NCBI GenBank assembly: GCA_017854855.1
Contig: JAFMGZ010000009.1
Location: 51,156-87,633, forward strand
Source: Sulfitobacter sp.
GTDB taxonomy: Bacteria > Pseudomonadota > Alphaproteobacteria > Rhodobacterales > Rhodobacteraceae
Direction: 5' to 3'
Length of the DNA stretch: 36,478 nt
The position numbers were made by a program, and so were the translations under genes. Shown here one piece after another: positions 1 through 8,740 of the stretch (positions are counted from its first letter, which is position 1; every line of letters starts with the position of its first letter). The notes beneath the pieces are model-generated. The model saw only the letters and a program-made list of their open reading frames with translations, did no database searches and was not told where the DNA came from.

Positions 1-66
1 CCGTTGGAACCCTTGCCCTTGTGTTTGCCGGACCCATTGGAGCCCTTGCCCTTATGCTTGCCGGAA
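1..66 (-). repeat. 33-bp tandem repeat inside the left-edge gene
   Basis: Two adjacent copies of a 33-bp unit (1-33 and 34-66) differ at only a few positions. They encode the 11-residue unit GSGKHKGKGSN in frame. The array may continue past the left edge, so the copy number is unknown. In-frame repeats of this kind change length by slippage or recombination without breaking the frame. Confidence 0.75.
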
Positions 67-239
67 CCGTCAGATCCCGAGCCGGAATCGTCGTCATCCT
101 TGTCAAACCAGCTATGGGTTTTGCCAGTCTTATGACCCCCGCCATTCCATGAAAACTTGTGATGCTGGCTGTTCGTATTCCAATCACTCTTGGCGCAGGA
201 CTTGTCCCATGAGCCGAAATTCGAAAATCTAAACGTCAT
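1..239 (-). CDS. Low-complexity G/S/K/H-rich protein, N-terminal part only (runs off left edge)
   Basis: The frame opens at an ATG on the minus strand (239-237), preceded by an AGAGGAA Shine-Dalgarno-like stretch about 7 bases upstream, and stays open to the edge (79 codons seen). The product begins MTFRFSNFGSWDK and is polar: Ser, Asn, His, Lys and Trp rich, then an acidic run (DKDDDD), then Gly-Ser-Lys-His repeats of an 11-residue unit GSGKHKGKGSN. No signal peptide or membrane segment is visible. I do not recognise the family. Such low-complexity linkers occur in secreted, calcium-binding or surface proteins, but the domain that would decide is outside the window. The ribosome site and consistent frame make it a likely real gene. 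Confidence 0.6.
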   Translation of the reverse strand, partial: MTFRFSNFGSWDKSCAKSDWNTNSQHHKFSWNGGGHKTGKTHSWFDKDDDDSGSGSDGSGKHKGKGSNGSGKHKGKGSN

Positions 240-618
240 CAATCCGTTCCTCTTTAACTGTCCACTGGGCGCACAATATTTTTCAAAAAGTGACTCCCAA
301 GGAATAATACCCAGCCAACCCTTGGATAAAAATTCACACAAATAGGTGCTATGAGCAAATTTAATTCAATATCACACCACATTGTGGACATATTGCTGAG
401 CGATGCAGAAACAGTCACCGTCAATCAGAAAGATTGGGCGCATTCCGTCCTCAATCTACCGAATCACAAAGGCCTTTTTTGCCCCCATTTTGGGCGAGAG
501 CCACACAAACAACATATCTTGGGGGTATCCGCCCCTTCTTACCCCGCAGATCTAACGCCCCCCACCTGCACAAATCCCGCGCCTCAAAAATCCAGCGCCT
601 TCACTAAAGGATGACAGA
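240..618. other. Intergenic region between divergent genes, AT-rich on its left half
   Basis: The 379 bases between the left-edge gene (minus) and the phosphotransferase-like gene (plus) must carry both promoters. The part 260-420 is clearly more AT-rich than the rest of the window. A dyad CCAAGG...CCTTGG is visible around 297-325. An 87-codon frame at 351-614 exists, but its proline-rich second half looks non-coding. I could not pick a convincing sigma-70 promoter on either strand. Confidence 0.5.
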
Positions 619-1653
619 ATGGCAGCCAAATCTGAGAACAAAGAAAAACAGCAGATCATTGAAACCGCCGAAGCCTTCTTTGGTCAGCCTCTCAAAGGGA
701 TCAGCGCGCCGGGCGGTGAAAGCAGGTCCAGCTTCCGGCTTGATATTGCAGGCCGAAGTGTCATCGCGACCCTGCGGCCCAACTTCCGGCGCACCCATCT
801 TGAGGCCTATGTGCTCAAGGAACTGGGGGCGCATTGCGATGATCTGCCCGAATGCCTTGGCGTCTCGGGAGAGGTCATGTTTCAGGCCGATGTAGGCTCA
901 AGGCGGCTTAACGTTCACATCGCCACATTGGATACCGCAGGCCAGTTGGATATGTCGGCACAGGCCATTTCGGCCTTGTTCCGCATCCATGCCGCCGCGC
1001 GCAAAACCTCTTTGCATGAAATCATGCCACATCTGGGGGCCACCGAAGAATGGGTCCGCAGCTTTATCGGCGGCATTGATAACCTGACCGAGTTGACGGG
1101 CGGCATATCGCGCAGTTTTGACCGCGATGCCGCCTGTGCGGCCGTGGCGATCACCGGCCAGCAATTCGTCAAATGGGACTGCAGATCAGGCAATGCGGCG
1201 GTGGGCGACGATGACCGTCTGCGCTGGTTCGACTTTGAATATGCCGGCATGCGCCATGGTGCCGAAGACTTTGCCTGGCTCTTGGGTGACGAAGCCTGGC
1301 CCGTCACGCCTGACCGCATGATCGACGTCATGATTGATTGTTATGACACCGGATCAGGCATTCCGATGGACGAATATCTGCACTACCTGGCGATCTACAT
1401 GACCTTTCATGCCACCCAGCGCCTGAACCTGGCCATGCGCGAGGCCAACAAGCGCGGCTGGGCCAGCCAGCGCCATATCCGCAAATATGACGATGCCGGA
1501 CGCAATCCTGAATTTGCCGCTCATATCGCAGAGGTCGCGGCCTATTTCTCGGACCAGACCACGTTGACCGCGCCGCTGACGCGAAACTTGCTTGCCGCCC
1601 GCGACCACTTTGCCGCCATCGCACAGCAAGAGGCCGCCAAGAAACGGGCCTAG
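619..1653 (+). CDS. Aminoglycoside-phosphotransferase-like (APH/choline-kinase fold) protein
   Basis: A 344-residue cytosolic protein with the layout of the APH kinase-like fold. Near residues 183-192 it has a Brenner-like motif FVKWDCRSGN, in which the usual HxDxxxxN reads KWDxxxxN: catalytic Asp187 and Asn192 are kept and the His is replaced by Lys. The metal-binding DFG-like Asp lies in WFDFEYAG (Asp205). The N-terminal ATP-binding lobe is less clear. The start at 619 is preceded by AAAGGA. It may be a small-molecule kinase of unknown substrate; antibiotic resistance should not be assumed. It stands alone on the plus strand and converges on the SLC13 gene with 3 bases between the stops. 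Fold assignment is fairly sure, activity and substrate are not. Confidence 0.7.
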   Translation: MAAKSENKEKQQIIETAEAFFGQPLKGISAPGGESRSSFRLDIAGRSVIATLRPNFRRTHLEAYVLKELGAHCDDLPECLGVSGEVMFQADVGSRRLNVHIATLDTAGQLDMSAQAISALFRIHAAARKTSLHEIMPHLGATEEWVRSFIGGIDNLTELTGGISRSFDRDAACAAVAITGQQFVKWDCRSGNAAVGDDDRLRWFDFEYAGMRHGAEDFAWLLGDEAWPVTPDRMIDVMIDCYDTGSGIPMDEYLHYLAIYMTFHATQRLNLAMREANKRGWASQRHIRKYDDAGRNPEFAAHIAEVAAYFSDQTTLTAPLTRNLLAARDHFAAIAQQEAAKKRA

Positions 1654-1656
1654 CCG

Positions 1657-3429
1657 CTACCAGATCATCGGAATGACAGCACTGGCAATCAGCGACATCG
1701 ACAAGTTCAACGGTGCCCCCACCTTTAGAAAGTCGCTGAACTGGTAGCCGCCCGGCCCGTAAACCAGCGTATTGGTCTGATATCCGATCGGCGTGGCAAA
1801 GGCACAGGATGCAGCAATCATCACCGCCACCACCAAGGGGCGCGCATCAATGCCCAATGCCGCCGCAAGGCTGATGGCAATCGGCGTCATGATGACCGCA
1901 ACCGCATTGTTGGAGACGATCTCCGTGAGGATGGTGGTCAGCAAGAACACGCAAAAGATCACGACAGAGGGCGGCAAAGTGCCCAAGGTCGGTGCGACAG
2001 CATCAACCAACAGGGTGATCGCCCCCGAATTCTGCAGCCCCGCCCCCACCGCAAGCATCGAAAAGATCAGCGCCAGCAGCCGGCCATCCACAAAGGAAAA
2101 CGCCTCTTCGGCGTCGATACAGCCGGTGACCAGAACCACCGCGACAGCAATCACCGCCAACATCAGGATGGGGGCCACATTCAGCGCAGCAAGGATGACA
2201 ATACCCGCAAGCGCCGCAATCGCGATGGGCGCATGGCCCCGGCGAAAGGCGCGGGCAGAAGGCTGGCTGACATCAACCATCTGCATGTCAGCCGCAAGGC
2301 GCTGAATGTCTTCCGCAGCCCCTTCCAGCAGCAGGGTATCGCCCACTTTTACAATCAATTCATCCAGTTGCCGCCCGATGTTCTGATTACGCCGATGCAC
2401 CGCCAAGGGATAAACACCATAGCGACGGCGCAGTCGCATCGACCCCAATGAGCGGCCCACCATGCGGCATCCGGGGGTGATCAGCACCTCGACGGTGGTG
2501 GTTTCGACCGCCGACAGCTGGTCAACCCGCTTGAGATCCTTTGTGGCCTGCAGGCTCAGCAACTCGGTCATCTCGGTGCGCAAGACGACGCGGTCACCGA
2601 CTTGCAGCTTGACCCCCTGCAGATTGCGCCGCAACGAGGTATCCCCGCGCACCACGTCGATCAGGCGCACGCCTTCACGCTTGAACAGTTTCACATCCAG
2701 CACGTCACGGCCGATCAAATTGGACTCTGGCGGGATCACCGCTTCGGTAAAAAACTTCTTTCGGGACCGGTCCGACAACATGGCCGCCATACTGTCACGG
2801 TCCGGCAGCAGCTTGCGACCAAAGAGCGCCATATAGGTCAGCCCCCATGCACATACCACCAGACCAATGGGCAGGATTTCGAAAATGCCAAATGGCTCCA
2901 TGCCCTGGGCACGTGCCACACCATCAACCAGCAGGTTGGTCGACGTCCCGATCAACGTAAGCGAGCCGCCCATGATCGCGGCATAGGACAGCGGGATCAG
3001 CAGTTTGGACGCCTTGGTGCCAAGGGTCTTGCTCAGCTGTACCACCACCGGGATCATCACCACCACCACGGGCGTGTTGTTCATGATCGCGCTGGCCCCC
3101 ATCACGGAAAAAATGACCCCGATCACGGCCAACCTGGGATTGGTCCGGGCATAGCGTTCGGCCATCTGCGTCAACACATCAAGCGCACCGGTCCGCACCA
3201 GCGCGCCCATCACGATGAACATCGCCGCAATGGTCCAGGGCGCAGAGTTGGACAGCACCATCTGCGCATCCTCATAGGGCAACACCCCTGTGACCAAAAG
3301 CGTCGCCGCCCCGCCCAGCGCGACCACCTCGGTCGGCAGATATTCACGCAAGAACAGCAAAAACATCACGACAACGACAGTCAGCGCCAGAATGGCGCTA
3401 CCCGTCTGGGAAAGAGGAAGAAAATCCAT
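1657..3429 (-). CDS. SLC13-type permease with two RCK_C (TrkA-C) domains
   Basis: A protein of about 590 residues. Hydrophobic helices fill roughly residues 5-205 and 400-590, and a soluble stretch of about 190 residues between them contains two TrkA-C/RCK_C-like modules (about 225-290 and 310-385; each ends in a VGDxxxL strand). This is the layout of DASS/SLC13-like bacterial permeases, often annotated as TrkA-C domain or sodium/sulfate symporters. The duplicated NNTPVV and NNAVAV segments fit the inverted-repeat transport fold. Substrate (dicarboxylate, sulfate or another anion) cannot be read from sequence. I use the ATG at 3429 with GAGG 7 bases upstream, not the TTG one codon earlier. 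It is last in the run from mgtE, 38 bases after the EamA gene. Confidence 0.85.
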   Translation of the reverse strand: MDFLPLSQTGSAILALTVVVVMFLLFLREYLPTEVVALGGAATLLVTGVLPYEDAQMVLSNSAPWTIAAMFIVMGALVRTGALDVLTQMAERYARTNPRLAVIGVIFSVMGASAIMNNTPVVVVMIPVVVQLSKTLGTKASKLLIPLSYAAIMGGSLTLIGTSTNLLVDGVARAQGMEPFGIFEILPIGLVVCAWGLTYMALFGRKLLPDRDSMAAMLSDRSRKKFFTEAVIPPESNLIGRDVLDVKLFKREGVRLIDVVRGDTSLRRNLQGVKLQVGDRVVLRTEMTELLSLQATKDLKRVDQLSAVETTTVEVLITPGCRMVGRSLGSMRLRRRYGVYPLAVHRRNQNIGRQLDELIVKVGDTLLLEGAAEDIQRLAADMQMVDVSQPSARAFRRGHAPIAIAALAGIVILAALNVAPILMLAVIAVAVVLVTGCIDAEEAFSFVDGRLLALIFSMLAVGAGLQNSGAITLLVDAVAPTLGTLPPSVVIFCVFLLTTILTEIVSNNAVAVIMTPIAISLAAALGIDARPLVVAVMIAASCAFATPIGYQTNTLVYGPGGYQFSDFLKVGAPLNLSMSLIASAVIPMIW

Positions 3430-3467
3430 CAAACAGCCTCAGCTTAGTGGCACCGGATCGGGCGCAT

Positions 3468-4385
3468 TCAACTCTGGCTGATTGCAGAGGAGACCGCAAG
3501 CTTGGGCCGTGGCTGGACCAGGTACATGCCTATGAACATGGCAGCCAGGGCCAGCCAGATGGTCGCCGCATAGGCCTCGCCCAGGATGACACCGGCCCAG
3601 ATCAGGCCAAACCCGGTCACCAGGTAACTGACCTGCACGGTAAACACCGCACCTGCCCGCCCTGCCAGCCAAACGTAGGTCGCATAGACGAAAACATGGA
3701 TCATGGACGACGCGATCAACGCCCCCTGCGGCAAGGGCAGCGGCCATTGGGGCGCGATGTAATGACCTGACAGGATCACAACAGGGATCATCACCAGCGC
3801 ACCCACCAATGAGGCCCCCAGCATGACCTGAAACGGGCCCAGTCCTTCGGTCCCCCATTTCGCGATATAGTTGCTTTCGAACGCGTAGAGCAGCGCTGTG
3901 ATCAGGTATAGCCCGGCCCAATAGACCGGAATGGGCTGGCCCAGATCCACCGCCGGCGCGATGATGATCAACACGCCAGCAAAGCCGAAGCACAGCCCAA
4001 CAAGCCGCCGCCACCTGAAACTGTCATTGCCCAGCACCAGCGCGATCAAAAAGGCGAACATCGGGATCACGCTTAGCAACAGTGACATGATGCCAGCCGG
4101 CAAATGCCCAGCCACCTGATAAGACAGCGAATTCGGCACGATCGTGCCAATCATCGCCAGGATCAGATACAGCCGCAGTGCCCGCAGGTTCAGCGGCAAA
4201 GGCAGCCTGCGCAGGGCACAGATTGCCCCCATCAGCACCATACCGATCGTCAATTGCCAGAACACCAGACCAAAATGACCATAACCCGTGCTGACCGCGA
4301 TCTTGGTCATCGGCAGCGTCGATCCCCAGCCAGCACCCATCAGCACCAGACAGAAGGAGAAAAACGCAATCTCGCGACGTGTCAC
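3468..4385 (-). CDS. DMT superfamily (EamA) transporter
   Basis: A 305-residue protein with about ten hydrophobic helices in two halves (about 5-140 and 150-295), the tandem EamA layout of drug/metabolite transporters in the inner membrane. The first half contains the family-like GAGWGSTLPMTK start and the P-x-F region of helix 4. The start is GTG at 4385, overlapping the stop of the phosphodiesterase gene as GTGA, which suggests translational coupling. Substrate is unknown; family members export amino acids, nucleosides or other metabolites. Family call is firm. Confidence 0.88.
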   Translation of the reverse strand: MTRREIAFFSFCLVLMGAGWGSTLPMTKIAVSTGYGHFGLVFWQLTIGMVLMGAICALRRLPLPLNLRALRLYLILAMIGTIVPNSLSYQVAGHLPAGIMSLLLSVIPMFAFLIALVLGNDSFRWRRLVGLCFGFAGVLIIIAPAVDLGQPIPVYWAGLYLITALLYAFESNYIAKWGTEGLGPFQVMLGASLVGALVMIPVVILSGHYIAPQWPLPLPQGALIASSMIHVFVYATYVWLAGRAGAVFTVQVSYLVTGFGLIWAGVILGEAYAATIWLALAAMFIGMYLVQPRPKLAVSSAISQS

Positions 4386-5194
4386 GGGGCGCTGCCCTGC
4401 AGCAAGCCACCCTCGCGCACAGGAACAATCCTGGTGGCGCGACCGGTGCGGTCATCGGTTTCCAGATAGACCCCAGACAGGGTCGCCTCACCATTGGCGG
4501 GGGTAAAACGCTCTTTTTGCATGCCCGTGATGAAACGGCGCATCGGTTCTGTCTTTTCCATGCCGATGACCGAATTGTAGTCACCGCACATTCCTGCGTC
4601 CGACAGATATCCGGTCCCGCCGGGCAGGATCATCGCATCAGCGGTCGGTACATGGGTATGGGTGCCCACGACCAGCGACGCCCGCCCGTCGCACCAATGG
4701 CCCATCGCCATTTTCTCAGAGGTGGCCTCGCAATGCATGTCGACGATGATGGCAGAGGCCATGCCGCCCAAAGGATGCGTCTTGAACACCGTGTCCAGCG
4801 CCGAGAAAGGATCATCAAAGGGCCGCTTCATGAACACCTGCCCCAGCGCCTGGGTCACCAGGACCTTGCGGCCATTCTTGGCTGTGAACAACCGGGCCCC
4901 CTTGCCCGGTGCCGCCTTTGAGAAATTCAACGGCCGCACGATGCGGGGCTCATGCTCAACAAAGCTCAGCATGTCCTTTTGGTCAAAGGCATGATCGCCC
5001 AGCGTCAGGCAATCCGCCCCCGCATCCAGCAGGGTCTTGGCATGTGCCCCCGAAAGCCCCATGCCCCCGGTCGCATTCTCACCATTCACCACCACGAAAT
5101 CGAGCTTCCACGCCTCGCGCAGCCGCGCCAGATTTTCGGTCACGGCCCGGCGGCCCGCGCGCCCCATTACATCGCCAAGAAACAGTATTTTCAT
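4382..5194 (-). CDS. YmdB-type metallophosphoesterase (TIGR00282 family)
   Basis: A 270-residue protein opening MKILFLGDVMGRAGR, the standard N-terminus of the TIGR00282/YmdB family. Metal-binding motifs run in order: GDVMGR, NGENATGG, GDHAFDQKD, DMHCEATSEK, THTHVPTADA and GMCGDYNSVIG. Characterised YmdB of Bacillus is a di-iron phosphodiesterase acting on 2',3'- or 3',5'-cyclic nucleotides; the substrate here is inferred only. The frame is open 18 codons further upstream, but the ATG at 5194 gives the family's N-terminus. It lies 64 bases after the cyclo-ligase gene and overlaps the EamA gene by 4 bases. Confidence 0.92.
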   Translation of the reverse strand: MKILFLGDVMGRAGRRAVTENLARLREAWKLDFVVVNGENATGGMGLSGAHAKTLLDAGADCLTLGDHAFDQKDMLSFVEHEPRIVRPLNFSKAAPGKGARLFTAKNGRKVLVTQALGQVFMKRPFDDPFSALDTVFKTHPLGGMASAIIVDMHCEATSEKMAMGHWCDGRASLVVGTHTHVPTADAMILPGGTGYLSDAGMCGDYNSVIGMEKTEPMRRFITGMQKERFTPANGEATLSGVYLETDDRTGRATRIVPVREGGLLQGSAP

Positions 5195-5258
5195 GGGATC
5201 GACACCTAGGCCGCGACGCCCTTGCAGGCAAGGGGGCAAATCGGCCACATCCGTTTTA

Positions 5259-5816
5259 TCAAATCTCGATCACGCCCACCTCAGTGACGATCAGATCAAG
5301 CGGCTGATCCGTCGGCTCAAGCGGCAAATCAGGCATTTCCTGCCCCGCAAAGGCAAAGCCGATCGCCAAGGTGGGCCGTCTGGCGCGCAGCAACTCAAGC
5401 GTGCGGTCGTAAAATCCCCCGCCATAGCCCAGCCGCCCACCCTGCCGGTTGAAGGCAAGCAAGGGCACAATCAGGATTTCGGGTTCAAAATATTCCGGCA
5501 CTTCGGGGACAGCCGCCCCAAAGGCCCCCGTGATCATGACGGTTTCAGGCGTCCAGCGTGCAAAGAGCAGCGGCTGTTCTGCCGCTTTGATCACCGGCAC
5601 ACCGACGGGTCCATGCGCAGTGGCTTCGGCCATGGCAGGGGTCGGGTCAATCTCTGTGCGGATCGGCATGAACCCTGACAGCGGCACGCCGCGATAGCCG
5701 GCCAGAACTTCGCTCAGATAGCCGGCCTGCGCGGCACTGGCCCCCTCGAACAAGGGTTTGCGCCGGGCAAAGGCCGCCTTGCGCGCAGCCGCTTTCACCG
5801 CGCTCAACTCGGTCAC
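5259..5816 (-). CDS. 5-formyltetrahydrofolate cyclo-ligase
   Basis: A 185-residue cytosolic enzyme that closes 5-formyl-THF to 5,10-methenyl-THF with ATP, returning the folate to one-carbon metabolism. Visible family features: the N-terminal basic helix (AARKAAFARRK), GFMPIRTEID in the substrate region, and the C-terminal signature GYGGGFYDR followed by AIGFAFAGQE. Length is normal (about 180-200). I place the start at GTG 5816 because it overlaps the mgtE stop as GTGA and leaves the expected N-terminus; the frame is open much further upstream but that would lie inside mgtE. In many proteobacteria this gene sits beside 6S RNA; the 64-base gap downstream here is too short for one. Confidence 0.93.
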   Translation of the reverse strand: MTELSAVKAAARKAAFARRKPLFEGASAAQAGYLSEVLAGYRGVPLSGFMPIRTEIDPTPAMAEATAHGPVGVPVIKAAEQPLLFARWTPETVMITGAFGAAVPEVPEYFEPEILIVPLLAFNRQGGRLGYGGGFYDRTLELLRARRPTLAIGFAFAGQEMPDLPLEPTDQPLDLIVTEVGVIEI

Positions 5817-7216
5817 AGCAACACAGCTGCCGCAAGCCCCAGAAAGGCGAAAAAGCCGACCACATCGGTCACGGTGGTCACAAAGGCACCTGACGCCAAT
5901 GCCGGGTCCACGCCCACACGTTCCAGCAAGATCGGTATGCCCGTCCCGGCCAGCCCCGCCACCACCATGTTCACCACCATCGCCACCGCGATCACATAGC
6001 CCAGCGCCGGCGAGCCGAACCAGATAATCCCGACCACCCCCATCACGATGGCAAAAATCACGCCGTTGATCAGCCCCACCAGACATTCGCGCCGGATGAC
6101 GCGCCAGACGTTGGACCCGGTGAGGTCCTTGGTTGCAATCGCCCGCACGGCAACTGTCAGGCTTTGGGTGCCCGCATTACCGCCCATGGAGGCGACGATG
6201 GGCATCAAGACCGCCAGCGCCACGATCTGTGCAATCGCCACCTCGAACTGAGAGATCACCATGGAGGCCAAAATCGCCGTCACAAGGTTGACGGCCAGCC
6301 AGGGCAAACGCTGCTTGGTCGTCTCTATCACACGGTCAGACAATGACCCTTCACCGACACCGGCCAGACGCAGGATGTCTTCCTCATGTTCCTCATCCAG
6401 AACCGCCATGGCGTCATCAATCGTGATCACACCGATCAAACGGCCCTCATCATTCACGACAGGGGCCGAAATCAGGTGGTACTGGTTGAATGCATAGGCC
6501 ACATCGCCTTCGGCCATGCTGGCGGGAAAGATCTGAAAGGTCTCTTCCAGAATGTCACGCAGCAAGGTGGCGCGCTTTGACCGCATCAGCTTGCCCAATG
6601 TGACATTGCCGACCGGATGCAGGCGCGGATCGACCATGACGATGTGGTAGAATTGATCCGGCAGGTCTTCTTCCTTGGTGTTGCGCAGACGGTCGATCGC
6701 CTGGCCGACGTTCCAATGTTCAGGGGCCATCACGACCTCGCGCTGCATCAAGCGACCAGCGGAATATTCCGGCCAGCTGAGCGCCTGTTCAACCGCCGCA
6801 CGGTCCGCGTCTTCCAGTGAGTCGAGGATCGCCTCCTGCTGATCCTCCTCAAGGTCCTCGATCAGATCGACAACATCATCGCTGTCCAGTTCGCGCACCG
6901 CCTGGCTCAATACCTGCGGCGTCAGCAGCGCGATCACTTCCTCGCGGATGGATTCGTCAAGTTCCGACAGTATTTCACCGTCGAATTCGCGGTCATAAAG
7001 CCGAACCAAACGGCTGCGCTCAGAGGAATTGACCTGCTCCAGAAGGTCGGCGATGTCAGCCGCATGCAGCGGTGCCATCAATTCGGTCAGCTTTTCCTGA
7101 TCCTCAATTTCGACGGCTTCAAGAATCGCGGAAACCGTCTTGGTATCCAGCTCGTAAGTCTGCTTTGCGTCATCCTCCGGGGAGGTCAGACCAGTGATTT
7201 CATCGCTTTGTGACAT
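5813..7216 (-). CDS. mgtE: Magnesium transporter MgtE
   Basis: A 467-residue inner-membrane Mg2+ channel. Order of domains: acidic helical MgtE_N domain (about 30-135), two CBS domains (about 140-260) that sense cytosolic Mg2+, a plug helix, then five membrane helices (about 290-467) with the pore signature MGGNAGTQSL and the late VTDVVGF segment carrying the pore Asp. The start at ATG 7216 has GGGGAG 6 bases upstream; an open frame extends 15 codons further but without a better site. It is the first gene of the minus-strand run and overlaps the cyclo-ligase start. No M-box riboswitch was recognised in the 194-base region upstream. Confidence 0.95.
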   Translation of the reverse strand: MSQSDEITGLTSPEDDAKQTYELDTKTVSAILEAVEIEDQEKLTELMAPLHAADIADLLEQVNSSERSRLVRLYDREFDGEILSELDESIREEVIALLTPQVLSQAVRELDSDDVVDLIEDLEEDQQEAILDSLEDADRAAVEQALSWPEYSAGRLMQREVVMAPEHWNVGQAIDRLRNTKEEDLPDQFYHIVMVDPRLHPVGNVTLGKLMRSKRATLLRDILEETFQIFPASMAEGDVAYAFNQYHLISAPVVNDEGRLIGVITIDDAMAVLDEEHEEDILRLAGVGEGSLSDRVIETTKQRLPWLAVNLVTAILASMVISQFEVAIAQIVALAVLMPIVASMGGNAGTQSLTVAVRAIATKDLTGSNVWRVIRRECLVGLINGVIFAIVMGVVGIIWFGSPALGYVIAVAMVVNMVVAGLAGTGIPILLERVGVDPALASGAFVTTVTDVVGFFAFLGLAAAVLL

Positions 7217-7410
7217 CCATATCTCCCCGATTTTGCGCAACCATAGGCAAGCGGTCCTCAAGACACAATGCTCGCCACCCTGGCGGTTTGCACATATCAG
7301 CCTGATGTCATTTAGATAGCTCGGATGCCGTTAAAATCATCTTCTCCGCGCCACTTCAAGCGATGTTTGTTTCGATTAACCTCTGCCGCGAATTGGTCTA
7401 GGGTCTGGCT

Positions 7411-8724
7411 ATGACACATCAAACTCTCCTGCTTGGGCCTACCTTGCTTTTCACGGGCACCCCCATGACCGCCGCTTGGGAAGACTGCATCCAGATTACT
7501 GCTGACGGCGGTATCCTGATGGAGGGGGGCATGATCGTGGATGTGGGACAGGGCGACGTCCTGACCCGGAACCATCCCGCTGCCCAAAGGGTGTCTTACG
7601 GGGCGGATCACCTGATCTGTCCGGGGTTTGTCGATGCCCATGTGCATTATCCGCAAACCGCCATCATCGCCTCTTGGGGCAAGCGGCTGATTGACTGGCT
7701 CAATACCTACACGTTCCCCGAGGAAATGCGCCTTTCCGACCCTGCCTATGCAACGATGATCGCCAATCGCTATCTTGATCTGACCCGTGCTGCGGGCACG
7801 ACAACGGTCGCCTCCTATTGCACGGTCCATGCCCATAGCGCCGATGCGCTGTTCCAGGCGGCCGCACAGCGCAACCAACGCGTGGTCGCGGGCAAGACCT
7901 GCATGGACCGCAATGCCCCCGAAGGCCTGCGCGACACCGCACAAAGCGCCTATGACGACAGCAAGGCCCTGATCGCGCTCTGGCATGGCAAGGGCCGTGC
8001 CAGCTATGCCATCACGCCCCGCTTCTCGCCCACCTCGACGCCCGATCAGCTGGCCGCGCTCGGCGCACTGTGGGCAGAGCACCCAGATTGCCTGATGCAA
8101 ACCCATCTGAGCGAACAAACCGACGAGATCGCATGGGTGCGTGACCTATACCCGACGGCCCGTGATTATCTGGACACCTACGAGGCCCATGGGCTGATCG
8201 GTGAGCGTGCGCTTTTCGGCCATGCCATCCACCTGGAGAACCGCGAGATTGACCGTATCGCCGAGACCGGTGCCGCCGTGGTACATTGCCCGACTTCCAA
8301 CACCTTTATCGGGTCGGGACTGTTTGATCTGGCAGGGCTGCGCGCGCGGCAAATCCCCATCGGGCTGGCCACGGACACCGGCGGCGGGTCTTCCTTTTCA
8401 ATGCTGCGCACCATGGCCGCCGCCTATGAGATCGGGCAACTGCGGGGCACCGCGCTGCATGCGGCGGAACTAATGTGGCTGGCAACCGCCGGATCGGCGC
8501 GGTCCTTGCATTTGCAGGACAAGATCGGCCAGCTGAAATCAGGCTTTGAGGCGGATATTACCGTGCTCAACCTCGCCTCCACCCCGGCGATTGCCCAGCG
8601 CGTCCAAAAGGCCGAAAACCCCTGGGACAGCCTTTTCGCCACCATCATGATGGGAGACGACCGTGCCATCGCCGATGTCTGGATCGCGGGCGCGCAGCAG
8701 GGCAAACTGCCCCCTGCGCCTTGA
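7411..8724 (+). CDS. guaD: Guanine deaminase
   Basis: A 437-residue amidohydrolase-superfamily enzyme converting guanine to xanthine and ammonia. Zinc and catalytic motifs are all present: PGFVDAHVHYPQT (HxH), the guanine-deaminase-typical WLNTYTFPEE, MQTHLSEQ, GHAIHL and the late Asp in ATDTGGGSSFSML. Length agrees with the family (430-450). The ATG at 7411 has AGGG 7 bases upstream. It converges with the 8-oxoguanine deaminase gene, 16 bases between stops, so the two purine-deaminating enzymes lie together. mgtE is transcribed away on the other side from the shared 194-base intergenic region. Confidence 0.93.
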   Translation: MTHQTLLLGPTLLFTGTPMTAAWEDCIQITADGGILMEGGMIVDVGQGDVLTRNHPAAQRVSYGADHLICPGFVDAHVHYPQTAIIASWGKRLIDWLNTYTFPEEMRLSDPAYATMIANRYLDLTRAAGTTTVASYCTVHAHSADALFQAAAQRNQRVVAGKTCMDRNAPEGLRDTAQSAYDDSKALIALWHGKGRASYAITPRFSPTSTPDQLAALGALWAEHPDCLMQTHLSEQTDEIAWVRDLYPTARDYLDTYEAHGLIGERALFGHAIHLENREIDRIAETGAAVVHCPTSNTFIGSGLFDLAGLRARQIPIGLATDTGGGSSFSMLRTMAAAYEIGQLRGTALHAAELMWLATAGSARSLHLQDKIGQLKSGFEADITVLNLASTPAIAQRVQKAENPWDSLFATIMMGDDRAIADVWIAGAQQGKLPPAP

Positions 8725-8740
8725 TCCCACGCCCCGTTGA

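Noticed and set aside
351..614. 87-codon open frame upstream of the phosphotransferase-like gene
   Set aside because: Weak ribosome site, proline-rich second half without codon bias, and it ends across the start region of the next gene. No family recognised.
2602..3447. 281-codon His-rich frame opposite the SLC13 gene
   Set aside because: Antisense shadow of a clear membrane protein. The His/Gln/Arg composition is what hydrophobic codons give when read backwards.
5195..5258. 6S RNA next to the 5-formyltetrahydrofolate cyclo-ligase gene
   Set aside because: The gap is only 64 bases, too short for a 6S RNA, and mgtE overlaps the other side.
7217..7410. Magnesium riboswitch upstream of mgtE
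   Set aside because: No conserved M-box core or terminator/anti-terminator pair was recognisable in the 194 bases.
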